64,000 nt of DNA from Rhodeus uyekii (taxonomy: Eukaryota; Chordata; Actinopteri; Cypriniformes; Acheilognathidae). Where the stretch lies: NCBI GenBank assembly GCA_037043235.1, contig JAWRVZ010000029.1, positions 352,001-416,000 of the forward strand, read 5' to 3'. Below the pieces are notes generated by a model, which saw only the letters and a list, made by a program, of their open reading frames with translations, did no database searches and had not been told where the DNA came from. Shown piece after piece: positions 11,155 to 61,475 of the stretch (position 1 is its first letter; each line of letters opens with the position of its first letter). Position numbers and translations under genes: made by a program.

Positions 11155-11862
11155 TTTGAGAAGAGCAACTTTGACTGAAATAACCACTCGTTACAACCGA
11201 GGTTTGCAACAAAGCATTTGTGAAGCCACAACACGCACAACCTTGAGGTGGATGGACTACAACAGCAGAACACCCCACCGGTACCACTCATCTCCACTAC
11301 AAATAGGAAAAAGAGGCTACAATTTGCACGAGCTCACCAAAATTGGACATTTGAAGACTGGAAAAATGTTGCCTGGTCTGATGAGTCTCGATTTCTATTG
11401 AGACATTCAGATGGTAGAGTCAGAATTGGGCATAAATAGAATGAGAACATGGATCCATCATGCCTTGTTACCACTGTGCAGGCTGGTGGTGGTGGTGTAA
11501 TGGTGTGGGGGATGTTTTCTTGACACACTTTAGGCCCCTTAGCGCCAATTGGGCATCGTTTAAATGCCACGGCCTACCTGAGCGTAGTTTTTGACCGTGT
11601 CCCTCCCTTTATGTCCACCATGTATCCATCCTCTGATGCTGCTTCCAGCAGGATAATGCACCATGTCACAAAGCTCGAATCATTTCAAATTGGTTTCTTG
11701 AACATGACAGTGAGTTCACTTCACTAAAATGGCCCCACAGTCACCAGATCTCAACCCAATAGAGCATCTTTGGGATGTGGTGGAACGGGAGCTTCGTGCC
11801 CTGGATGTGCATCCCACAAATCTCCATCAACTGCAAGATGCTCGAGACAGCTCCAGCGACTC
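11155..11862 (+). pseudogene. Degenerate Tc1-like transposase remnant
   Basis: This is a broken Tc1/mariner transposase on the + strand spread over shifted frames. Recognisable pieces are an N-terminal-proximal AHQNWTFEDWKNVAWSDESRF segment (only part quoted), then QDNAPCHK containing the second catalytic Asp, then WPPQSPDLNPIEHLWDVVER containing the final acidic residue of the DDE triad. Both termini with their inverted repeats are absent. There are several frameshifts and an early stop (tag at 11437-11439), so it cannot make active transposase. Confidence 0.85.
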
Positions 11863-13830
11863 TAAAGGGAGTGTTCTTTGTTCGCTTTCTGTCTATAATT
11901 GAATTTAATAATTTAAATAACAGATTATTTTCATGCTACTAATAGAAACAATATGAAGTTAATTGTTTAGTCACTGGCTTTATTTACTGAGGCATAAACG
12001 GCATCGAACAATTTTGAGACATAGAAAATCTGTCTGAACTTGAATAATTACACATCAGAAATCACTGATCACAGATCAGGCATTAAAATAAACAGCGATA
12101 CTTAAATGTTTGTGGTGCTGCTGATCGATCCATATCATAAAAGTCTGTTTGCAAATCCTGCACCGAAATTGCAACTGAATCTCACACACGTGAAAATAAT
12201 AATAAACAATACTTTCCTAGAATTATGATCCATTGACAGATAATGTTATTGATCCTGTGTCATTATTTATTTTACTGTTTAATCGTTTTTCCAAATGAGA
12301 CTCTCTGTGGATGTCACAAACAATGTATTGTCATTGACAAAACAAGCATATAGAGAAATTAGAGAAAAGAATATGCATCTAGTCATCTTATTAGAATTAG
12401 TTACATGTAAGTTGGACTTGCAGAGCATATTTGTTTTAAATTAGTTGTTTAGCCTGCTTTTAAATGTTATTTCAAGATGCAACCATGAGAAAGTTCAATT
12501 TGGTGGTCTGTGGTCACCCAATTACAAAGATAGTTGTCGTATTCATTTCCTTTAGACGTCTTTTACATCCAAGGATGTGTCAGATTCCCTGCCAGTTATT
12601 TGACTTGAGTTTGTGCAGGAAAACATTTCTTCAAAATGCCCCATTTAGGCTGCAGTCTCAAGACAGCATTTTTTTTCTCTGTCTTCCACCCTTCCTTCCC
12701 TTTTAGCGATCCGTCTTGTCAGTCTTAAGAACAGTAGAGCACTTCTAGCTCTGTTTGAGAGTGTCATTAAAGGAGGAAGTGAGGGACTACATGGGCAGCA
12801 GGCGCCGCACACAAGGGTCAATTTGATTTAGTAGAAAAGGAGAGTTTGACAGCACAAAACAGGCCTTGTTGCTTGAGAGAGTGCCATCGGCCCATCCACA
12901 CAGTGTCAGACATTGTGCTGCTGCTCAGCCCTCAGATTACAGCACTAGACTTTCTTAGGTCTCTTACATCTGGAACTCCCAAACAAAGGCTTTTAGAAAT
13001 CAGTCCAGCCAAGAAACTAGATCAAGACATTTTTCATCTGACCCCTTTTTTGGGAAACTTGAAAAAAAGATGTAAGTGACATTCAGACGAGTTCATTCTT
13101 TCTGCATCTTTAGCGCTGACCATCGGTCATTTGATGCATGAAGGAGTGAGAAATTCCATGTGTGAGAACTTTGGCTGCCTCTCTTGAACGGATCTTAAAA
13201 TTGCACAGGACTGTACGTTCTTAAAGTCGACTTCTTTTCACATCACTGGGAAAGGCTTGATTGAAGTATTATGGTAAGAGATTTGGTTCAGTGTGAGATT
13301 TGGAGATTTGGTTTCTTTTTTTTTAAGAGATTTGGAAGAGAGTAAGAGATTTGGTTTCAATTTTTTTAAATAGTTCATGCCTCTTTATACTGTATGTTAC
13401 CAGAAGGAATATTCTGGGTTAAGCGCAACCCGAATAAATTGGCAAAACTCAATGATGGGAAATTTAAGTTTCAGTTAAATTTAAGTTAGTCTAAATTAAA
13501 AGTTCAAGTTTACAAAACTCAAAACGATTAGATTACTTAAATTAGATTACTTAAAACGTCAGTTTTGCGAACTTGAAAGAAAAAGAAATACTAAATACTA
13601 AATACAAAATTCACTAAATGTTCTATTGATCAGGCCGCACAGCCCCAGTAAAGTAAGTCAGATTGTTGTATTCTGCTGCATCCATCATACTTTCAATATC
13701 AACCTGCAAGAAAGTCTAACAGTTTAAAGTGCATTCAGCACTGATTTTCTTGGTTTTGATATTTGACATAAAATATGTTTACTTATACTCCACAAGACAA
13801 AAAAATATATGACTTTATAAAAATGGCCCC
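11863..13830. other. Intergenic DNA, no gene seen
   Basis: No recognisable gene, splice-flanked coding segment or repeat with defined ends was seen. Confidence 0.5.
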
Positions 13831-13837
13831 GTATAAA

Positions 13838-14507
13838 ATACCATGCTCAAGTTCGGTTGCTTCCAAAGGACAGTTGACAAAAGTTTACATATCCCTATTT
13901 TTTAATACGGTGTATCTTTACCTGGATGATCCATACATTTTTTTTTTGATTGCTGTATTTGGGTCCCTTGTTTGTTCTTTTGAACAGGATGAATATGTCC
14001 AATATTTTCCTTTTTTTATATTGATATTTTTCATTTGGTACTGTCCTTTTGGAAGCAATCGAAGGTGCATGTTTCCCGGAAGACAAATTAAGTACAATTT
14101 ATCTTGACCGTACAATTCAAAAAGCTTACACCCCCTGCATCGTGTTTCCTTCTGGAGCATTTTTCTCAAAATCATAGTCGCTGCTTGAAAGGGTTCAAAA
14201 ATGTAAAAGATGCTGGAAAACTGAAATATTTTCAGAAGCTACAGGATTTTTCTGTTCAGGACAAAAATAATAATAGTCGACACTACATTAAGAATCTAGG
14301 GGGTGTAAACTGTTGAGCAGGGTCTTTAAAAAAATGCAGGTAGTTTTTGATCTTGAGGACCATATGTGCAGATATTTCATAATTCTGGAAAGTACTAAAT
14401 AAAAAACAAATAACATGCATTTTGTTTGATCCCTCTTATTTTGTTAAAATAACTAACGTTTTACAGATTGTGCAAGGGGTATGTAAACTTTTGAGCATGG
14501 CTGTAAT
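13838..14507. mobile_element. Non-autonomous inverted-repeat DNA element
   Basis: The left end (ccatgctcaag, then aaagtttacatatccct) and the right end (ggggtatgtaaacttttgag, catgg) are imperfect inverted repeats. Internally, gttgcttccaaaggacagt near 13857 is mirrored by actgtccttttggaagcaat near 14040, giving further dyad symmetry. It has no coding capacity and resembles a Tc1/mariner-type miniature element. Confidence 0.55.
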
Positions 14508-15049
14508 TCTTTAAAGAAATTGGATACTAAAATTACAATAATTGTATCAAATTTTCAACCTGGCCATTGCATCTCTGAGAGTGTCTGTATTCTCAAGTCC
14601 CTGCTGTTGACCTTCCCCCTTGTCTCTTTAAATCCTCCTCTTATCTTGAAGGAGAACAGAAAAAGCCCACATCAAATGAAGTCTGGGTTTGTTTATAGTT
14701 GTGTTCATTAGTTTTCTTTAGTAGAAGGGTTCTTCTGATGTTAGGATTTGGGCCAAATCAAATTCTCTCATACATTTAAGTGAGGGTTCTGTTAGAAGCC
14801 CCCAATGAATATGAATTTAAATGCTATTTAAGCTCTACTATTAGTATCCATATAAAAGAAGTGACCACATATCAGTGGCAATATCATATTATGATTTCTG
14901 CTATAATCATATTTTTGGTTTAGCACCTGTCAATCACTGAAAATCACAACAATGTTGGGTCTAAAATTAGGATGTGGTTGCACTATTTGTTGAATTTGGA
15001 ATGGGATGTCTCTTCAAAATCCTTACTTTATAATTAGTACACACTGTTA

Positions 15050-15510
15050 CAATACTTGAGGAACGTGTATTATGCGGAGCTAGGAAAAAACAACGAGGAG
15101 AGCAGGTTCCAAACTGCAATCACTTTTATGAAACAAAATAGTTACAAATATGAAAAACACCAGTAGTGCAAAAACTCAGAGAGAGACATAGGAGAGACTC
15201 AGGAGGAGAAAGGACATCCACACACAAGGAAACCGACACGGCAGAGTCACACAGCCAACAACCAACAGTGACAAGGGAAACACAAAAGGGTTTTATACAC
15301 AAGGGAATGACGAACACCTGGGTAGACTAACGAGATAAGTGATGGAAGACAGGTGCAGGAAGGGCACTAGAGGATGCACAGAAGGGACCCGGAAGTGAAA
15401 CAACACATGACACACCAGACAGGAAGTGACAAATGAAACGACAGACAGGAAGTGCACAATTGACACACCGGCTAGGAATACAGGTAACACACCTATTAAA
15501 ATATCACAAC
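15050..15510 (-). mobile_element. Solo LTR, family A, minus strand
   Basis: Read on the minus strand it has the shared cacctg and gtgtataaaaccctttt motifs (TATA-like) and ends near tattgtaacag. It aligns by eye with 45225-45580 and 8372-8610 over the promoter half. No gag-pol sequence is nearby, so it is read as a solo LTR. Confidence 0.6.
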
Positions 15511-16504
15511 ATATCATCAAACTTTAACTAAAATGAAATCTATAAAGAAATATTGAGGTCATCAGTTCTGTCAACTATAGTGACCGGTTGAATGTTTTTT
15601 TTAGTTACTTCTGCTGTCTGATAATTCCTTATTCCTGGGTTGTTGACGGCTTGTTATTTATCTAAACAAAAGCTGCTTCATGGAGAGAAACCCCCACTTT
15701 CTGTGCTTCCTTCACAAATTGAATAGATGAGGTAGATGGATCGAGGGACAAATGTAGGTAGAGATATTCAGACAGAGAGAAAAATGGATGGAGTGGGTGT
15801 GGAATCTCTTTTATGCTATGGATCAAAAGAGGGATCAGTCCATAGCTGTCCTCACTGACTGCTGCTGTAAAATGCATGATCGCCTGTGCTATTCAGTTTT
15901 AGCCCTTGATGTTTCTCTGCCTTATTCCGCGGACTGGTGTTCTGCTCTGTGCTGAGAGAGGGACAGTGTTCATTCCTCTTTTTTTACTATTTAATTGAAG
16001 GTCTACAAATGGAATTACCAAATTAAGTTTGTTTTCAAACAGGTTTCCTGAACAGTTCTATATATGCATACTTATATTTGCAAGTAATACAATTGGTTAC
16101 TAGAAAAATTGCTGCTCTTTCAGCTGAGACCTGTTATTGATATAACATTTTTAAATGTATTATACTTTTTTTCAAGGTGTGCATTCAATTACCAATGTAA
16201 AGAAAATGAAATGAATCAGTTTCAATGAATCAGAACAATGTAGTTAATATATATAACCGTGTTTTTTCAGACAAGCTGAAATAAAATATGGGGAAGAGTT
16301 TTTTTGGCTGAACTGAAGTCTGGGGCTTGGAGACCCATGGTGCAGTCAGGGGATCAACACACCAGAGTGGAGCTGGAAACCATGAAGCCCAAAAACACAG
16401 GGCAGAACCACAGAAAAAGGAGCCGAGAGGCTGAAAGTTGAAAGTGGGAGCAGGGTCGAGGAACTAGATGTCTTTGTCAGAAGACGAGCGAGGCTGGTCG
16501 GCAA

Positions 16505-16655
16505 AGTAGACTTGGAGTTGCACGGAACCAGTGGGGACAAAGGAGACTTGGAGCTGCATGGGAACAGCGGGACCAATGGCAACAATGGAGACTTAGAGCT
16601 GTGCGAGACCAGCAGCAACAAAGGAAAATTCAAGCTACACTGGACCAGCACGACA
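16505..16655 (+). repeat. Diverged outlier units of the 36-bp minisatellite
   Basis: It carries degenerate units of the pattern acttggag-tgcaygg-accagyrg-racaaagg. These match the later array in period and motif but differ unit to unit, so they look older. Confidence 0.6.
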
Positions 16656-16964
16656 AATGATGTTTTATTAACAAAGTTCGGGAGGAGCATGTTCAAAGGA
16701 TTAATGCAATCAACTCCTCATCAGCACTTACACCTCATCCTATCAGCATGAGAGAAAGCATGTATATATAGACATGTTCGACTCACCTACACCTCTTGAC
16801 ATTTTACGGCATCCCTCCACCATCTCGTCTCCTCACACTTAATTGTTCCTATCAAAGTCAGGATTCGGGCTAAATACCGAGCTCGGAGCCCTCTCCTCAG
16901 ACAGCACACCAAATACGCATACCATTTACTGCTCCTGAATCATTTGTACGTGTGAACTCGTGAA
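16656..16964. other. Insert splitting the diverged minisatellite units
   Basis: Between two blocks of diverged units lies unrelated DNA (gttcgggaggagcatgttca through to gtacgtgtgaactcgtga). It looks like an inserted interspersed element, but no termini could be fixed. Confidence 0.4.
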
Positions 16965-17215
16965 AGGAGATTTGGAGCTTCATGGGACCAATAGCAACAA
17001 AGGAAACTTGGAACAGAGTGGGACTAGCTCCGACAATGGAGATTTAGAGCTGCACGGAACAAAGTGGGGACAAAGGAGACTTGGACCTGCGCTGGACCAG
17101 AAAGATTTTGCCGTGGAACTATCAGCAATAAAAGAGATTCAGAGCTGCATGGGACCGCAGTAACACAGGAAACTTGGAGCTGTGGGTGACCAGCGGGACC
17201 AAGAAGATGAGTGTA
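16965..17215 (+). repeat. Diverged outlier units of the 36-bp minisatellite
   Basis: This continues the degenerate gagatttggag-ytkcatggga-ccaatagcaac-aaagg pattern after the insert, just upstream of the retro-repeat at 17246. Confidence 0.6.
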
Positions 17216-17245
17216 TGGTAGATACTTTCATGCATCCATTTTTTG

Positions 17246-17622
17246 TTACTTAAAATGCTTTACATATGCAAGGGGGAAATCACTTCAACCACTGTCAATG
17301 TGAAGTACCCACTTGGATGATGTGATGGCAGACAGGCAGACATATTGCGCCAGAACACCCAGCACACACCAGCTTATTGCTGGAGATGAGAGCAATGAGG
17401 TCAATCAGTATATGGGGCTGATTAGGACGGCATGATGGACTGAGGCCAATTGGCAAATTTGCCTAGGATGCCAGGGTTAAACCTTTTTACTTACTTTAAG
17501 AAAGAAAATCCTGGGATTTTTAATGACTACAGAAATTCAGAGCCTCAGTTTAACGTCTCATCCGAAGGACCGTCCTTGTTACAGTATAGTGTCCCCATCA
17601 CTCTACTGGGGTGTTAAACCCA
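17246..17622 (-). repeat. Interspersed retro-repeat with LINE-type 3' tail, copy 2 (inverted)
   Basis: The reverse complement matches 8795-9228 through catcatccaagtgg, aatttgcc(a/c)ttggc, gggatgccagg and gatgagacgttaaac. The 3' tail (atgtaaagcattttaag) is degraded. It lies between the diverged and the homogeneous parts of the minisatellite. Confidence 0.65.
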
Positions 17623-17639
17623 CACAAAAACAAAGAAAA

Positions 17640-19060
17640 CCTGGAGCTGCATTTGACCAGCAGTGACAAAGGAAAGTTGGAGCTGTGTAGGACCAGCAGA
17701 GACAAAGGAGAGTTGGAGCTGTGTAGGACCAGCAGTGACAAAGGAGAGTTGGAGCTGTGTAGCACCAGCAGGGACAAAGGAGAGTTGGAGCTGTGTAGCA
17801 CCAGCAGACACAAAGGAGAGTTGGAGCTGTGTAGGACCAGCAGAGACAAAGGAGAGTTGGAGCTGTGTAGCACCAGCAGACACAAAGGAGAGTTGGAGCT
17901 GTGTAGGACCAGCAGTGACAAAGGAGAGTTGGAGCTGTGTAGCACCAGCAGACACAAAGGAGAGTTGGAGCTGTGTAGGACCAGCAGTGACAAGGGATAG
18001 TTGGAGCTGTGTAGGACCAGCAGAGACAAAGGAGAGTTGGAGCTGTGTAGGACCAGCAGGGACAAAGGAGAGTTGGAGCTGTGTAGCACCAGCAGACACA
18101 AAGGAGAGTTGGAGCTGTGTAGGACCAGCAGAGACAAAGGAGAGTTGACAAAGGAGAGTTGGAGCTGTGTAGGACCAGCAGAGACAAAGGAGAGTTGGAG
18201 CTGTGTAGGACCAGCAGGGACAAAGGAGAGTTGGAGCTGTGTAGGACCAGCAGGGACAAAGGAGAGTTGGAGCTGTGTAGGACCAGCAGTGACAAAGGAT
18301 AGTTGGAGCTGTGTAGGACCAGCAGAGACAAAGGAGAGTTGGAGCTGTGTAGCACCAGCAGACACAAAGGATAGTTGGAGCTGTGTAGCACCAGCAGACA
18401 CAAAGGAGAGTTGGAGCTGTGTAGGACTAGCAGAGACAAAGGAGAGTTGGAGCTGTGTAGCACCAGCAGACACAAAGGAGAGTTGGAGCTGTGTAGGACC
18501 AGCAGTGACAAAGGATAGTTGGAGCTGTGTAGCACCAGCAGACACAAAGGAGAGTTGGAGCTGTGTAGGACCAGCAGTGACAAAGGAGAGTTGGAGCTGT
18601 GTAGGACCATCAGACACAAAGGAGAGTTGGAGCTGTGTAGGACCAGCAGAAACAAAGGAGAGTTGGAGCTGTGTAGCACCAGCAGACACAAAGGAGAGTT
18701 GGAGCTGTGTAGGACCAGCAGACACAAAGGAGAGTTGGAGCTGTGTAGGACCAGCAGAAACAAAGGAGAGTTGGAGCTGTGTAGGACCAGCAGAGACAAA
18801 GGAGAGTTGGAGCTGTGTAGGACCAGCAGAAACAAAGGAGAGTTGGAGCTGTGTAGGACCAGCAGAAACAAAGGAGAGTTGGAGCTGTGTAGGACCAGCA
18901 GAGACAAAGGAGAGTTGGAGCTGTGTAGGACCAGCAGAGACAAAGGAGAGTTGGAGCTGTGTAGGACCAGCAGAGACAAAGGAGAGTTGGAGATGTGTAG
19001 GACCAGCAGTGACAAAGGAAAGTTGGAGATGTGTAGGACCAGCAGGAACAAAAGAGACAG
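17640..19060. repeat. 36-bp minisatellite, about 39 copies
   Basis: The unit is agttggagctgtgtaggacc followed by agcagagacaaaggag (36 bp). Variants alternate gga/gca after gtgta and aga/gga/tga/aca/aaa in the agcag(n) position. Because 36 is a multiple of 3, several frames on both strands stay open for hundreds of codons (for example repeats of SAGPTQLQLSFV on the minus strand). An extra 14-bp partial unit near 18144-18157 breaks the frame. I treat it as non-coding satellite. Confidence 0.95.
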
Positions 19061-19510
19061 ATGGGATTGTTGTCCACAAAACACTACATCATGCAACTCA
19101 TCAAATAGTACATCAGTGAGGGCCCAGCTCAACATACTCTCTTTCGAACTGCCCTCTGGGACAGACCTTCAGGCTGGCTTTGGTTCTGGGTCTGCAGTGG
19201 GCTCTGACTTGCAGGTTAAACAAATGGTACAAAACTAGGGGTAGGTGATATGGAAAAATGTCATATCACAATTTTTTTTTTGGTAGGATCATGATCTTAT
19301 CATGGTTCTTTTTCATGTTCGATTTTAAGCAAGTAATTGAACAAAACAGCCAAAATAATTTCCCTGTTTTAAAATGTAGCCTTACAAGGCAACAAAATAA
19401 AAACGAAACAACCATGACAGATCATTTAGGCCAAAGTAGGGATGTGTGTGTCTGCCTGTGAGTTTCTATTGTTACAGTGTGATACAACCAAAATCTTATT
19501 TTACTTAATT

Positions 19511-21541
19511 AAGTTGGCTGAGAAGCAGCCAACTTACTGATGTTGTTATAAACTTATTATTATTCTTCTGAGACCCTTTTTCTGACTCTAACTCGTCCTA
19601 CAGCTTTGGTGCTACAGACCCCAAATTCTGACTTCGTGTGCTATATCTTTTCTAAGGAATCGGGGGTACGATGTTCGCCCCAGGGGCGAAAAACCAGCCG
19701 AAAAATCCCATTGACTTAACATTGTGACGAACTTTGACGATTAATAACTTGGAGCGAGGAATTTGTAAAAAGATTAAACTCGCCACATTTGAAGAGGGTG
19801 ACAGCCTCTGTAAGAACATACCACACAATGGGGTGAAAGTTGCACCCCTGGGGTGCTAGAGCTGCCCAAATTTGCCCCATAGAGATGAATGGGGAAGGCT
19901 GTCCCATGAAACAGCATCCACTATGGCAAATTGCATAGGGATTTTGAATTGAACATAGGTCTGCATCACAGTGTCACAGAGACAAGGGGGAGGGCTCATT
20001 TTACTCAGGCGACCAATGAGTGTCTCAGGATCACAGTGAAGCTATTAAGCCACGCCCTAGCAACCATTTAGAGCACCTTAGCAACCCATTCCATAGACTT
20101 CCATTCAAATAGATCGACTTCTATCTCTGGATAGAAAAGTCTTAGAAATTTGAGGGCGGGCTCGTATGACTCTGGGCAGCAAACTGCCAATCACCAACGT
20201 CTTCAACACGTCCTAGCCACGCCCTAGCAACCATTATTGAGCACCTTAGCAACCAAATGCAAAGAGCGATAGCTTCAGTTCTGAATGCCATAGAGGCATT
20301 CTGGTTGGTTTATATCATTCATACTCACAAGGAGCCTTTGGAGTGACATCACTGTAGCTGTGAAGCCACTCCTTAGCAACCAAACAGAGAACCCTAGCAA
20401 CCATTTAGCCAGATCTATATCTCTGCTTCTGAGTGTCGTAGAGACATGGGGGTTGGGTCTATTGACTCATGCTAGCAAACAGGACTTCCAACATGCTACA
20501 TATGCTAGCAGTGAATAGCTACATGCTAATAGTGATTAGCTAAGTGTTAAATTGTGCTAGGAAGGCCATAGTAACTACCCAGAAGACCTCACAACTACCT
20601 AGTAACATCATAGTAACCACCCTGGATACCCTAGCAACCGCCTAGCAACCACCCAAAATACCCTAGCAACTGCCTAGCAACCACCCTGGTTACCCTATCA
20701 ACCACCTAGCAACACCCTAGCAACCACTCTGGTTACCCTAGCAACTGCCTAGCAACCACCCCGGTTACCCTAGCAACCACCTAGCAACACCCTAGCAACC
20801 ACTTTGGTTACCCTAGCAACACCCTAGCAACCACCCTGGATACCCTAGAAACTGCCTAGCAACCACCTAGGAACACCCTAGCAACCACTCTGGTTACCCT
20901 AGCAACCACCTAGCAACACCCTAGCAACCAGACTGGATACCCTAGCAACTGCCTAGCAACCACCCCGGTTACCCTAGCAACCACCTAGCAACACCCTAAC
21001 AACCACTCTGGTTACCCTAGCAACCACCTAGCAACACCCTAGCAACCAACCCCGTTACCCTAGCAACTGCCTAGCAGCACCCTAGCAACCACTCTGGTTA
21101 CCCTAGCAACCGCCTAGCAACACCCTAGCAACCACCCAGGATACCCTAGCAACACCTTAGCAACCACCTAGGATACCCTAGCAACCACCTAGCAACCATC
21201 CTGGTTACACTAGCAACAGCCTAGCAACACCCTAGCAACCACTCTGGTTACCTTAGCAACCACCCCGGATACCTTAGCAACCACTCTGGTTACCCTAGCA
21301 ACCACCCCGGTTACCCTAGCAACCCCCTAGCAACCACTCTGGTTACCCTAGCAACCACCTAGCAACACCTTAGCAACCACCCCGGAAACATAAGAAACTG
21401 CCTAGCAACGCCCTAGCAACCACCCAGAAGACCTTAGCAACCTGTTAATTTCTGGTTTCGTAACGTACTTTGTATTTAATGTTAAATTGTGCTACCAACA
21501 TGCGAAATTAACGTTTCCGGTGCGATGTTCTCAGCCAACTT
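19511..21541. mobile_element. 2-kb DNA transposon-like element with 14-bp TIRs and internal satellite
   Basis: The left end aagttggctgagaa (19511-19524) is perfectly inverted at the right end ttctcagccaactt (21528-21541). The left terminus also forms its own hairpin, aagttggctg/cagccaactt (19511-19520 and 19526-19535). It has no transposase frame. Internally, 20570-21430 is a satellite of cctagcaacc-type units. Target-site duplication is unclear. It is a non-autonomous element of a family I cannot name. Confidence 0.7.
20570..21435. repeat. CCTAGCAACC satellite, about 43-bp higher-order unit
   Basis: A 10-bp motif, cctagcaacc, is repeated throughout with inserted ctggttac/cggttac spacers, giving a higher-order period of roughly 43 bp with length variants. 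It lies wholly inside the 19511-21541 element. Confidence 0.9.
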
Positions 21542-22089
21542 CTAAAGTTTGTCTCGACGAACTTTATCCTCTCTAGTTTTATCATTTGTTCTTTGTTATT
21601 AAAAATAAAAATGAATATGCAAATGACAAATGATTGGACCAAATACAATATAAGGTACAAATAAACACTGAAATAAACAGTGATTTCATATTTTCAGCTA
21701 CAGTGGGTGTATTTCACTGTATGAATTAAATATACACTAAGTTGTTATTAAAGACCAGCGAGGGATTTTTTCTTTGTATCTTGTTAATCGATTATCATTA
21801 ATGACACAGATGGCAGCAGGTTAATTAAATCTAATATACTGACACACATGCAAATCATAATGTTTTAACACGACTCCAAATTATTTACATTCACTTAAGA
21901 TATAAATTACTGTGTTTAAGTAAACCTTGTGTGTATATGACAGTTTATACTGTACGGCTGTACGGCTTTAGTTGTGTGCATGCTTTGGGTGAGCATGCTC
22001 AGAAAGCTTCTGTCCAGCTTTCTTATAAATTAATTAATTTATATCTGTTTATATTTATATATATGTCTTGCTTCTGCTTATCTCTGTAG
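21542..22089. other. Sequence upstream of the gas7 WW exon, no exon identified
   Basis: AT-rich DNA ending in a pyrimidine-containing acceptor (cttatctctgtag). I looked for an SH3-type or short first exon here and in 6-22 kb and saw none. Confidence 0.5.
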
Positions 22090-60166
<38,077 letters not shown>

Positions 60167-60170
60167 ACCG

Positions 60171-60290
<120 letters not shown>

Positions 60291-61299
60291 TACACGATAT
60301 CAATCTACCTGCATGCCTGTCTACCTGAGTACTTCAACCTCTCAGCCAAAGCCATACAGGTATCACCCCTTGAAGCACTGCTTGTTTTGTGGATTTCCAC
60401 TGAAAATATTAGATAATTACAAAATCAAAGCTTTATAGAAGATTTTCTTAATCTCATGTGGAATGAGTGGCAGGAAAGGACAGCAGATGCATTATGATAT
60501 TGAGTAGCCATCCATATAATCCTGCATGTCCTTTGAATAACTTTACGATGCTACTTGAGACTTCCCTGCAAGTCTATTACATTAACATGAAAAAAAAAAT
60601 TTGTCAAGGCTCCATTGATAAAGATCTGAACAAATTCTGTACAGTAAAACACATGTTTGTTTAATTGCCTCGGTGGATGCCTGTTAAACAAGTTTCATCC
60701 ATTTTATTTTGTATCTTTTTGGTGTTAAAGTGATAGTGTAAGCACACTGAACTACACAGCTTGTTGCGGATATTTATAGTTGCCTGGACTAAAGTGTGGG
60801 TCTAAAGCTGCATTCAAACTGCCAGCGACTTTGTCGAAGCATGTCGTCGGTGGCTGAGCACGAGGTCACGAATGGGCTTTCCCACTACTGTTTGTCTATT
60901 CGGATTTATGAATGACATTCAGGGATATGAATCCATGTTGTAGACGTCAAATCAGTTTTATTGCCACTGAAAACAAACATTTTGAAGGGAAAAGGCTAAA
61001 TATAATATACATTTACTGTATATTAAAGATGAAAGAGAAACAGCGAGGGCTCATTGTCATCGCATGTTATTTATTTGCAGAGAAAGCACAAGTGCCGATC
61101 TCTCTGGGTTCACAAAACCAGATTCAGAGTCAGAGTCAAAATCAGAGTCAGATTCAGTGCGAGTATCATCGTATGCCCACATAGATGTATCTTAATTGAT
61201 AGCAAAGCTGCTGACCAATAACAATTTCTCCATCTTGTCATACTGAAGATCAACTGTCGCTCCCAACAGTTGATCTTCATGAAGTTAAACATCTTAACT

Positions 61300-61475
61300 G
61301 AGCCCCTGTTTAGACCTGGTCTAAAAATGCGTTTTGGTTGATCGGATCACAAGTGGATGATGCTAAATACAGATGCAAACGGGGTCTCGAAATGTTTTAG
61401 ACCTGTATTTAGCATCATCCACTTGTGATCCAATCAACCAAAACGCATCTTTAGAACAGGTCTAAACAGGGCCTC
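61300..61475. repeat. Long hairpin (72-bp arms, about 30-bp loop)
   Basis: The left arm (gcccctgtttagacctggtc through to gatgctaaatacag) is almost perfectly inverted in 61403-61475 (ctgtatttagcatcatccac through to ggtctaaacagggcctc). Confidence 0.9.

Noticed and set aside
11084..11570. Intact transposase gene
   Set aside because: The transposase pieces fall in different frames with internal stops, so the element is dead.
13775..14316. Short hydrophobic open frames as small membrane proteins
   Set aside because: They fall inside an inverted-repeat DNA element and result from T-rich sequence.
17598..19238. Very long open frames (up to 510 codons) on both strands
   Set aside because: They are by-products of a 36-bp tandem unit whose length is divisible by three. 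There is no homology, no splice context, and both strands are equally open.
20570..21435. CRISPR-like array
   Set aside because: Short variable repeats without unique spacers, in a vertebrate genome and inside a transposon. It is a satellite.
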